A DNA stretch of 64,000 nt from Mya arenaria (lineage: Eukaryota; Mollusca; Bivalvia; Myida; Myidae). The notes beneath the pieces were generated by a model that searched no databases, had not been told where the DNA came from, and saw only the letters and a program-made list of their open reading frames with translations. Below are positions 10,562 through 21,200 of this stretch, piece after piece. The stretch covers positions 10,547,937-10,611,936 of the forward strand of contig NC_069133.1 in assembly GCF_026914265.1 (NCBI RefSeq), written 5' to 3'. The position numbers were made by a program, and so were the translations under genes. How positions within the stretch are numbered: position 1 is the stretch's first letter; each line of letters starts with the position of its first letter.

Positions 10562-12765
10562 AACAATATTCGACGTTGAATGAAGAGTAACGGAAGATGG
10601 TACTGTGGTTGCCGACGTTGTATGAAGAGTAACGGAAGATGGTACTGTGGTTGCCGACGTTGTATGAAGAGTAACAGAAGATGGTACTGTGGTTGCCGAC
10701 GTTGTATGAAGTGTAACGGAAGCTGGTACTGTGTTTGCCGACGTTGTATGAAGAGTAACGGAAGATGGTACCGTGGTTGCCGACGTTGAATGAAGAGTAA
10801 CGGAAGATGGTACTGTGGTTGCCGACGTTGAATGAAGAGTAACGGAAGATGGTACCGTGGTTGCCGACGTTGTATGAAGAGTAACGGAAGATGGTACCAT
10901 GGTTGCCGACGTTCAATGAAGAGTAACAGAAGATGGTACCGTGGTTGCCGACGTTGAATGAAGTGTAACGGAAGATGGTGCCATGGTTGCCGACGATGTT
11001 TGAAGTGTAACGGAAGATGGTACCGTGGTTGCCGACTTTGTATGAAGAGTAACGGAAGATGGTACCATGGTTGCCGAATTTGTATGAAGAGTAACGGAAG
11101 ATGGTACCATGGTTGCCGACGTTGTATGAAGTGTAACGGAAGCTGGTACCGTGGCTGCCGACGATGTATGAAGTGTAACTGAAGAAAGTACCATGGTTGT
11201 CGACTTTGTATGAAGTGTAACGGAAGCTGGTACTGTGTTTGCCGACGATGTATGAAGTGTAACGGATGCTGGTACTGTGGTTGCCGACGTTGTATGAAGT
11301 GTAACGGAAGATGGTACCGTGGTTGGCGACGATGTATGAAGTGTAACGGAAGAAAGTACCATGGTTGCCGTCGTTGTATGAAGTGTAACGGAAGAAAATA
11401 CCATGGTTGCCGACGTTGTATGAAGTGTAACGGAAGAAAGAACCTTGGTTGCCGACGATGTATGAAGTGTAACGGAAGATGGTACCGTGGTTGCCGACGA
11501 TGTATGAAGTTTAACGGAAGATGGTACCATGGTTGCCGACGATGTATGAAGTGTAACGGAAAATGGTACCGTGGTTGCCGACGTTGTATGAAGTGTAACG
11601 GAAGCTGGTACCGTGGTTGCCGACGATGTATGAAGTGTAACGGAAGCTGGTACCGTGGTTGCCGACGATGTATGAAGTGTAACGGAAGATGGTACCGTGG
11701 TTGTCGACTTTGTATGAAGTGTAACGGAAGATGGTACCATGGTTGTCGACTTTGTATGAAGAGTAACGGAAGATGGTACCATGGTTGTCGACTTTGTATG
11801 AAGAGTAACGGAAGATGGTACCATGGTTGCCGACGTTGTATGAAGAGTAACGGAAGATGGTACCGTGGTTGCCGACGTTGTATGAAGTGTAACGGAAGAT
11901 GGTACCATGGTTGCCGACTTTGTATGAAGAGTAACGGAAGATGGTACCATGGTTGCCGACGTTGTATGAAGAGTAACGGAAGATGGTACCGTGGTTGCCG
12001 ACGTTGTATGAAGTGTACCGGAAGCTGGTACCGTGGTTGCCGACGATGTATGAAGTGTAACGGAAGAAAGTACCATGGTTGCCGACGTTGTATGAAGTGT
12101 AGCGGAAGCTGGTACTGTGGTTGCCGACGTTGTATGAAGATAACGGAAGCTGGTACTGTGGTTGCCGACGTTGTATGAAGTGTAACGGAAGCTGGTACTG
12201 TGGTTGCCGACGTTGTATGAAGTGTAGCGGAAGCTGGTACTGTGGTTGCCGACGTTGTATGAAGTGTAACGGAAGCTGGTACTGTGGTTGCCGACGTTGT
12301 ATGAAGAGTAACGGAAGATGGTACTGTGGTTGCCGACGTTGTATGAATTGTAACGGAAGCTGGTACTGTGGTTGCCGACGTTGTATGAAGTGTAGCGGAA
12401 GCTGGTACTGTGGTTGCCGACGTTGTATGAAGAGTATTGGAAGATGGTACTGTGGTTGCCGACGTTGTATGAAGAGTAACGGAAGCTCGTACTGTGGTTG
12501 CCGACGTTGTATGAAGTGTAACGGAAGATGGTACCGTGGTTGCCGACGATGTATGAAGTGTAACGGAAGAAAGTACCATGGTTGCCGACGTTGTATAAAG
12601 TGTAACGGAAGAAAGTACCATGGTTGCCGACGTTGTATGAAGTGTAACGGAAGAAAGAACCTTGGTTGCCGACGATGTATGAAGTGTAACGGAAGAAAGT
12701 ACCGTGGTTGCCGACGATGTATAAAGTGCAACGGAAAAAGTACCGTGGTTACCGACGATGTTATA
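10562..12765. repeat. 42-bp minisatellite, about 52 copies
   Basis: The unit is about 42 bp, with core GTAACGGAAGATGGTAC followed by GTGGTTGCCGACGTTGTATG. Copies differ by recurrent substitutions (agagtaac/agtgtaac, tactgtgg/taccatgg/taccgtgg, gacgttg/gacgatg). Because 42 is a multiple of three, long frames stay open on both strands: a Cys/Arg-rich 14-residue repeat on + and Thr/Ser-rich repeats on -. A one-base deletion in the copy near 12135 shifts the frame, and the translation then continues as a different repeat, so none of the frames looks selected. I see no gene here. Confidence 0.9.
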
Positions 12766-12769
12766 GTCT

Positions 12770-13362
12770 GTACTTTTAACAAAATGTTTAAGCCTAAAGT
12801 TCACGCTGAAATGGGATGGCAAAAACTTACTTTTTGCACGAACTACTTAATAGATGAAATCACTTAACCATCTCTCTGCCAAGAGCCTATTTAGGGACTA
12901 TTTTTATTCACATGCCAACAAAATTTGATGTCTATACGGATTGTTTTTGTGTAATTTAAGTAAGACCCACTATTATTATATACTTTCCGGCGGTTTAAAC
13001 AGATGTGTCAGTGAAAAAGAAATGTATGTATCACCATTTAAAACACATCAATTTGAACTTTTAGCCAAGTTTCAGTTCAAGATCAAAGGTCAACGCGCGA
13101 ATGGCTGGGGAACAATATCAATGTCGTCATTTCCTCGCCGCGCTTTTCTGAAAAAAAAACAAACAAACAACTTTTGTATGCAAAATGTAAAAGATGAATT
13201 GTTAATTTCAGTGTAAGATCGTAACACATTTTACCTCATTTGGTGATCACGTATTACATAATATTACAATCGTACACAGAAATAAACAACTATCCTTTAT
13301 GTAGCTGAATATAATCAGTATGTTCTTAACCCTTTTTTTACTTTCAGTGTACCATTAAGTAT
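12770..13362. other. Unannotated spacer
   Basis: This is AT-rich DNA between the 42-bp array and the next element. No coding exon, RNA or recognised repeat is seen. Confidence 0.5.
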
Positions 13363-13368
13363 ACATTC

Positions 13369-14481
13369 CAGGGGTGTAGAAATGGGCCGGGAGCCGGTAA
13401 AATAACCCGGTTACTTTAGCATCTCTACCCGGCTAATTTCCCCACATCAACAAAAATAAAATCTGTTATTTTTTGTCATGTCTGTTCTGTTTACATCCGT
13501 TTAAAACCTTGATTGTTGGTATTGTTTATTTTGCTTTCCGCGCGTTCCGACTACAATACAGCATTAGCTCGATACATGACGTCATTAGTCGCATCCCCCT
13601 CTGGGATGTTTTTCAAGTATTAGGTTTGGGTTTCCCAGTGTTCCGAATACAATAACATTAGCTCGATACATGACCTTATTAGTCGCATCCCCTCTGCGGA
13701 TGTTTTGAAATTAATGATTTGCGAAGCAATGGAGGGTGAAATAAAAAAATAATTCCAGACACAAAAAAGCGTAGTAAGTATGCAACATGAGCGTGTCTGG
13801 CCTTCTGTTAGTCCTATTACCATTTACGCAACAGTAAATTTTATATACGCGTGTTAAACTTAACCAGGTGTAAACAAAATGAACAAGCTTGCGGTGATGT
13901 CACTGCTAAAAATAATCCATTATTTTGATGAATTTTACATGTACGTTGGCTGAAATTTAGTACGCTAATGTCACAAAGTGTCCAGATATTTCTTTGGTTA
14001 TTAAAATGGAATAAGTTAGCTGCAGGTGAAATATCTAAAACCACAGAAAATGAAGTTAGATGTTTAATTTTCAGAGATTAATAGTGATTCAGTGGCTGAA
14101 AGTATATAATTGGTAGAGAAGAAATTACATATATTATTAGGAGGGAATAGCTAGCAAATGTCAAGGCATGTGGTCTGGAATGTTATAATATTATAATATT
14201 ATCCTGAATCTGAATTTGACAGTAGTTTGGTTCATTAGTTAGCCCTCACTGGTGGGTGGGGGGATAGTACTCAGTTTCAGTATCATATTATAGTACATTT
14301 ATGTTAAGGTTCCCTGTTACAAAATAAACATGCACCAGAAGACTAGAATGTTTGGTTAAAAAGGCTTAAATTCATCCCACAAGGGGCGTTGCCCCCTTGA
14401 CCCTAACAGGGGGAGGACACCCAGACCCCCCGCCTACTTTTAGGATATTCCCTGCTACTTGAATTAATTTCTACACCCCTG
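13369..14481. mobile_element. Non-autonomous hAT-like element, 1.1 kb
   Basis: It begins CAGGGGTGTAGAAAT (13369-13383) and ends ATTTCTACACCCCTG (14467-14481), a perfect 15-bp terminal inverted repeat. ACATTC flanks both sides (13363-13368 and 14482-14487). No transposase is encoded. Inside are a diverged direct duplication of about 75 bp (13545-13615 and 13632-13706, sharing ATTAGCTCGATACATGAC) and a G/C-run-rich patch near 14380-14440. The latter resembles the patch near the left end of the autonomous hAT element at 5726. Confidence 0.85.
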
Positions 14482-14689
14482 ACATTCTGTTTCTCCAGTG
14501 TATGCATTTTCAACATATTCTTAGCAATCTTGCAAACATTTCGACACATATATATTTTTTTGAATGGCTACGGTACACACACACACATTTGCTAAACTGT
14601 CAGGTGTAACGTATATTTTTGGTTCACATTATCATTATATGGATACGTTTCATTTAAATGTTACACATACAATGTTCGTACAAATCACA

Positions 14690-15115
14690 ATAGTATTAGT
14701 ATCTTAAATTTATAGTCTTTTGTCTCGAAACGCATTTTTTTTATAGATAATCCACACTGCACACCCATAGTCATATCTAAAATGGCTCAGTTCACTTACT
14801 TTTCATAGCCGAGTGTTATTTTGATAAACACGTTTTGCATGGTTTACAAACCACTACTACGAGTAATTTGCCTTAACATGAGCCCCTGTGTGCGAGTGGA
14901 TAAGTTATCTGTTTTCTAAATTGCAATAGTATCTTTAATTGTGTAGACTTTTATCTCGAAACGCAAAAATAGCGCATATCTAAAATGGCTTTGTTCACTT
15001 ACTTTTAATAGCCTAGTGTTCATTTTGATGAAAAACGTTTGGTATAGTATACAAACTACTACTGCGAGTAATTTGTCTTGGTATGAACCCCTGTGGGCCT
15101 GTGGATAACTTATCT
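14690..15115. repeat. Two-copy tandem duplication, about 210-230 bp
   Basis: 14690-14918 and 14925-15115 align with each other. Shared segments include CTCGAAACGCA, CATATCTAAAATGGCT, TTCACTTACTTTT and a GAGTAATTTG-containing stretch in the same order. The copies are diverged, so the duplication is not recent. Confidence 0.7.
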
Positions 15116-15289
15116 GTTATCTGTTAAAAGTCAATGCATACTTTGATAATATTTACTTTTGAAGTTTTCAATTTATTCAGGAGTGTTGGGATAAGAGTGA
15201 GGTTGTGCACGCACACTGGTTAAAACAACCAGTAAATTTACATTTTACTGACCGTTCTAAGGCGGTACCTAACAATCTTTGAAAAACAC

Positions 15290-15668
15290 ACCTAGTTTTT
15301 ATAATATGCACTGTGTTGTTTGTAGAGTTTTGTGTTGTTGTTCCATGTTTCTTGTTTGTGTTTTGTTTTTGTTTTTTGTGTTCTATGTCTTTGGCGTTTT
15401 ACCCTGTGCCATTAAACGAGGTTTATGTTTAAATTTTTGGCTCATGAGCTTGTTTCTGTAGTTTTTCCTATAAATATTCTAATTCTATTTTGAGTGTGCC
15501 GGCGTGAGTTTGCTTCCAACTACAACCAGGTGGAGTATTTTATACCTTATTTGTATTTTTTTCTGCATTTTTGGTATAAACGAGTTAAACGATGTTAATA
15601 TAATACGGTAAGGTTTTTTCAGATACATAACCGGGATAAACAATTTTGGTGCTAAACATGAGCGAACC
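15290..15668 (+). repeat. Dispersed repeat family R1, copy 1
   Basis: TCCATGTTTCTTGTTTGTG, TTCTATGTCTTTGGCGTTTT and AGGTTTATGTTTAAA occur in the same order here and at 55470-55620. The right-hand part (GCCGGCGTGAG ... GGGATAAACAATTTTGGTGC) matches 34425-34640. All are partial copies of one interspersed repeat. No coding potential is seen. Confidence 0.7.
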
Positions 15669-15718
15669 CATTTAAAATGACATTGCGCTTTATTTATCTT
15701 TATTGGCTTCTACTGTTG

Positions 15719-16454
15719 CAGTGTGTGTATACCACGTGATAAATTGCATCATAAATGCTACGTCGGAAGGCAATATTTTGCTTCGAATGATGACTTTAAA
15801 CAAAGATAATTTTCCTTTTTCTTCATCATTTTAAATGAAACATACCGCAGTCTACGTCGCTTACGGAGCCCCGCCTTCGGTCTTTTACCAGAGTTTGATT
15901 GAAAGTTAAGTTTCTTTAAACACTTAAGTTATTTGGAGACAATTAGTTGTAAGTTAGTTACGTGCTTTTCAAAAACACCACCCTACGTACGAGGGCCTTC
16001 ACATGTCAACCTTTACTATAATATTATAAAAATAGCAAATATTTGGAAATTTTGTTTTAGTAGAGTTTTTGGTTGATATTTATGTTTTTATGATAAATGA
16101 TCATGTTCCAATCATTTTTGGTCTTGACAATTTTTTTTTACTATTTTTTTAGAGGGGGGTGGCCATAGGGTGGGTCCTGTCAACGTAACTGCTGCCTGTG
16201 GTCTGACGGAGCACTGTCAAAACTTAATTTTGGAAACAGGTTTGTCGGAGTGTTTGATGAATCCAATCACCTTATCAAACTCCGGAAATAAAACGAAGTC
16301 GTGGCTCTTTAAGCGGCATAAACTGCCCTTTGTTTCATTTAAAATGGTGTGGTAAGAGAAAAGTTATCTTTGATTAAAGTCTTCATTTTAAACAAAATGT
16401 TGCCTTCTGACGTAGCATTTATAACGCTATTTACCACGTGGTATTCACACACTG
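15719..16454. mobile_element. CAGTG foldback MITE, copy 1 (interrupted)
   Basis: The ends are CAGTGTGTGTATACCACGTG and its inverted partner CACGTGGTATTCACACACTG. Flanks TGTTG/TGTTA suggest a 5-bp duplication with one change. The two halves are largely complementary, as in the other four copies, but about 260 bp of unrelated sequence (about 15925-16185) interrupts the loop side. The copy lies about 1.8 kb upstream of the lectin-receptor start codon. Confidence 0.8.
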
Positions 16455-17300
16455 TGTTAGAAGTTTCATCAATCATGTAAAAATGGAGAAAACAATATTT
16501 AACAGTACAAGCAGATTTAAAGACTGGCAGTAGTACACTTAGTTTCTGAAATGATAAATAGCTTTAGGTAGACACGTGATAGTTTATGATTGGCAGATTT
16601 TGTTTTCTATTCTCCGTAATAGAACGTTATCGGTGAATATGTAAAGAACCAAAGAATATTTGTTGATTTCAATGTAAAATTCCATTACACTCGCGGTCAT
16701 AGAAAATGAGTGAAACGAAATACGATCTTACACGAAAATCAACATTTTTATGATCCTGAACCGTGGAGGCATAAAGTAGGCACAATGTTCGTCCTTTACA
16801 ACAATTTCTCAGATGTTACTTTATTTAATTTTATTTTAATTTAGATATAACTTAGCATATACTTATGATTATTAAACAACTATTACATATTTGAGCAGAT
16901 ACAGAGACAATTGCGGTACCAATACCAGACAATTGCAGACAATATATACCAGAACTCGGCCAATATCGACCAAACTCGGCCAATATCAACAAAACTCGGC
17001 CAATTTCAGTTCCTCCGTTTTGATTTGCTACAAAACTCGCCAAATATAGGATTTGAGAAAATGACCATTTTCATTGGCTGTCGAAACTCGCCTAATATGA
17101 GAAATATGCTGGAAATTATTTATAAAGGAAGCCATTTTGTTTTCGTTTTCCGACTGTTTTGAAAAAAAATTGCTTTGTTTAAACCTTTTTGGAAATACTA
17201 GCCTATTAAATTCTTCAACCACTTTGTACGGTTTGATATAACAGTCGTATTTAACCTATTGGTTGTTTTTACGACTATAATGTTTGTGTAAACCGAAAAA
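16455..17300. other. Spacer upstream of a candidate exon
   Basis: AT-rich sequence. ACTCGGCCAATAT-like words repeat three times near 16950-17000. No gene or promoter element is supported. Confidence 0.4.
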
Positions 17301-17409
17301 ATGGACGACGAAGGTGAAACATTTGAGGATGTTGACGTATTGGCATATGATTTACGAAATAAAGACGAAAATACATGCTTCCTTAGACTGTACAGCGCTT
17401 TATTCATAA
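17301..17409 (+). CDS. Candidate first coding exon, function unknown
   Basis: An ATG in good context (GAAAAAATGG) opens a frame starting MDDEGETFEDVDVLAYDL. It continues for about 36 codons to a consensus donor (ATAA|GTATGT); unspliced, it stops at 17466-17468. The acidic start and the donor fit a real 5' exon, but no matching downstream exon was found before the lectin-receptor gene at 18299. I do not recognise the peptide. It could be a relic or chance. Confidence 0.25.
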
Positions 17410-17590
17410 GTATGTGCAATGTCACTAAAGGATGCATGTCAAAATCAGCAAAGTCAAGTCTAGAATAGAAGACACAATGAAAGAATCGGCGATAAACTGG
17501 CTTCAAATATACACTTGAGGTATGTTATTAGAATGTTCTTTGACCAAAATGTCGAACCATATGTAATAGTTAATTAATAAAATACTTATC

Positions 17591-17702
17591 AATTAGGTGA
17601 TTATTTGTCCTCGGCCAGCTGTATTTGCCTTCGTCCTTTCGGGCTCAGGCAAATACAGCTAACCTCGGACAAATAACTAGGCCAATATGAAATCACCTAA
17701 TT
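17591..17702. repeat. Hairpin element (short palindromic MITE-like repeat)
   Basis: 17601-17630 is the reverse complement of 17646-17675 with four mismatches over 30 bases, around a 15-base loop. The outer ends AATTAGGTGA and TCACCTAATT also pair. A 17-base insertion separates inner and outer pairing on the right arm. Confidence 0.75.
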
Positions 17703-17703
17703 A

Positions 17704-17907
17704 ATAACATTATAATAAAGCACCGTGCAGTCTAATTTCGTCAATCGTTTACCAAAACGTAAACTTTTCACCTTCTCTGAGGACCTGGAGGCAACCCACG
17801 TGTGCGGCTTGTTTACCACCAACCAAACTCAAATACGCCCAGACCGGGAATCGAACCCGGGCCGCCTAGGTTAGAAGCGAGTGCGCTAACCACTGCGCTA
17901 ACCAGGC
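17704..17907 (-). repeat. tRNA-derived SINE
   Basis: On the minus strand the head (17907-17837) reads GCCTGGTTAGCGCAGTGG, with an A-box-like region, then CCCGGGTTCGATTCCCGG, a strong B box and T arm. Six of seven acceptor-stem pairs can form. The body that follows contains TTTGGTTGGTGG and CACACGTGGGTTGCCTCC. A related head at 35589-35660 flanks the 33-bp minisatellite. Confidence 0.75.
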
Positions 17908-18298
17908 AACCAATGTTAATATGCAGGATCACAGATTATTAGCAGCTTGGCCTAAACCTGTATTTTCTATGATATAAGCATTTAAAATAACCTTATATAT
18001 TGTATGCTATGACAGAACAGTATGATGTAAATGTCGTATTCATTTACTTTATCAACAACATGGTATTCCTTCAATTGTTCTTATACATAATCAGGTCATC
18101 TTAATGATAAAACAAGTTCATATTCAAATCACAATGTAAAATAAAGACAACCGATACGATGACATCATGTTTCATATCTGTGTTTATACTATTTCTTCTC
18201 CCGACATAATTAACTGAGTACATGAACAGACGAATATCTATATTTTATTAACGTATTTAGCATGGAACTGCTTACTTGTGAGTTGTAACACTACCGAA

Positions 18299-21200
18299 AT
18301 GAACGTCAACGTATGGAAAACGCTCCTTTTAATAAGTGCTGCTTCATTGGATCTATCGAACACAGTGCAAGGTAGTATATATTTTTTTCTGCAATAAAAT
18401 TCATTCTAAAATATGATTCCTTGAATAAACAACATTTTTTCACTCCTTTTAAACCATGTTAAATGTTATTGCGTGGTGGTTATAACGTACTAGTGATGCT
18501 GTCTAAAACACACACATGGACTATCTAATCAGCGATACACTCGTACGATCATCTTTTCAAGGTTACATTTCCAGTGTGTGTATACCACGTGATAAATGAC
18601 GTCATAAATGCTACGTCGGAAGGCAATATTTTGCTTAAAATGAAGACTTATATCAAAGATAACTTTTCTTTTACCACACCATTTTAAATAAAACAAAGGG
18701 CAGTCTATGCCACTTAAAGAGCCCAGCCTACGTTTTATTACTGAAATTTGATCAGGTGATGAGTTTCATCAAACACTTCGACAAACCTGTTTCCAAAAAA
18801 ATGTTTGACAGCTTCGTCAGACGGCCGTATTGTGAAAAGGTTTGTCGAAGTGTTTTGAGAAACAAAACTCTCAATCGAACTCTGGTAAAATACCGAAGGC
18901 GGGTCTCCGTAAGTGGCGTATACTGCGCTAAGTTTCATTTGTAATGGTGAAGAAATAGTAAAGTTATCTTTGTTTAAAGTCTTCATTCGAAGCAAAATAT
19001 TGCCTTCCGACGTAGCATTTATGATGCAATTTATCACGTGGTATACTCACACTGATTTCTGATTAGTTATACCATCTATTTGAAAACAAGCGTGTCATTG
19101 GTCAGTTTTGGCATTTTCATCTCAAGTACAGCTTAACAGCTTCTCACATAATTGCGTCATTAGCTCATCCATTAGATAGTTAAGTGTCGTACGCTCGTTC
19201 ATTAGATAGTTAAGTGCCGTACACTCGTTCATTAGATAGTTAAGTGCCGTACACTCGTTCATTAGATAGTTAAGTGTCGTACGTTCGTTCATTAAATAGT
19301 TAAGTATCGTACGCTCGTTCATTAGATAGTTAAGTGTCGTACGCTCGTTCATTAGATAGTTAAGTGTCGTACGCTCGTTCATTAGATAGTTAAGTGTCGT
19401 ACACTCGTTCATTAGATAGTTTAGTGTCGTACGCTCGTTCATTAGATAGTTTAAGTGTCGTACGCTCGTTCATTAGATAGTTAAGTGTCGTACGCTCGTT
19501 CATTAGATAGTTTAAGTGTCGTACGCTCGTTCATTAGATAGTTAAGTGTCGTACGCTCGTTCATTATATAGTTAAGTGTCGTACGCTCGTTCATTAGATA
19601 GTTAAGTGTCGTACACTCGTTCATTAGATAGTTTAGTGTCGTACGCTCGTTCATTAGATAGTTTAGTGTCGTACACTCGTTCATTAGATAGTTAAGTGTC
19701 GTACGCTCGTTCTTATATAGTTAAGTGTCGTTCGCTCGTTTATTAGATAGTTTAGTGTCGTTCGCTCGTTCAATAGATAGTTAAGTGTCGTATGCTCGTT
19801 CATTAGATAGATAAGTGCCGTACACTCGTTCATTAGATAGTTAAGTCTCGTACGCTCGTTCATTAGATAGTTAAGTGTCGTACGCTCGTTCATTATATAG
19901 TTAAGTGTGGTACGCTCGTTCTTATATAGTTTAGTGTCGTACGCTCGTTTATTAGATAGTTTAGTGTCGTTCGCTCGTTCATTAGATAGTTAAGTGTCGT
20001 ATGCTCGTTCATTAGATAGATTAGTGCCGTAAACTCGTTCATTAGATAGTTAAGTGTCGTACGCTCGTTCATTAGATAGTTAAGTGTCGTACGCTCGTTC
20101 ATTAGATAGTTTAAGTGTCGTACGCTCGTTCATTAGATAGTTAAGTGTCGTACGTTCGTTCATTAAATAGTTTAGTGTCGTACGCTCGTGTATTAGATAG
20201 TCAAGTGTCGTATGCTCGTTCATTTGATAGTTTAGTGTCGTACGCTCGGTCATTAGATAGTTAAGTGTCGTTTTCTCGTTCATTTGATAGTTAAGTGTCG
20301 TACGCTCGTTCATTAGATAGTTTAATGTCGTACACTCGTTCATTAGATAGTCAAGTGTCGTATGCTCGTTCATTAGATAGTTTATTGTCGTTCGCTCGTT
20401 CATTAGATAGTTTATTGTCGTTCGCTCGTTCATTAGATAGTTTAGTGTCGTATGCTCGTTCATTAGATACTTAATTGTCGTACGCGCGTTCATTAGATAG
20501 TTTATTGTCGTTCGCTCGTTCATTAGATAGTAAATTGTCGTACGCTCGTTCATTAGATAGTTTAGTGTCGTATGCTCGTTCATTAGATAGTTTAGTGTCG
20601 TATGCTCGTTCATTAGATAGTTTATTATCGTTCGCTCGTTCATTAGATAGTTTATTGTTGTACGCTCGTTCATTAGATAGTTAAGTGTCGTATGCTCGTT
20701 CATTAGATAGTTAGGTGTCGTATGCTCGTTCATTAGATAGTTAAGTGTCGTTCGCTCGTTCATTTGATAGTTACGTGTCGTACGCGCGTTCATTAGATAG
20801 TTAAGTGTCGTACGCGCGTTCATTAGATAGTTAATTGTCGTACGCTCGTTCATTAGATAGTTTATTGTCGTATGCTCGTTCATTAGATAGTTAATTGTCG
20901 TATGCTCGTTCATTAGATAGTTAAGTGTCGTATGCTCGTTCATTAGATAGTTAAGTGTCGTATGCTCAATGTTTAGATAGTTAATTGTCGTACGCTCGTT
21001 CATTAGATAGTTAATTGTCGTACGCTCGTTCATTAGATAGTCAATTGTCGTATGCTCGTTCATTAGATAGTTAAGTATCGTACACTCGTTCATTAGATAG
21101 TTAAGTGTCGTATGCTCGTTCATTAGATAGTTAATTGTCGTATGCTCGTTCATTAGATAGTTAATTGTCGTACGCTCGTTCATTAGATAGTTTAGTGTCG

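Noticed and set aside
10522..12822. A 766-codon open frame on the minus strand, and Cys-rich frames on the plus strand, over the 42-bp array
   Set aside because: The period is a multiple of three, so frames stay open by arithmetic. The frame switches to a different repeat peptide after a one-base deletion near 12135, and there is no domain, splice structure or start context.
17837..17907. A functional tRNA-Arg (TCT)
   Set aside because: The anticodon stem does not pair and a SINE body follows; it is treated as a SINE head.
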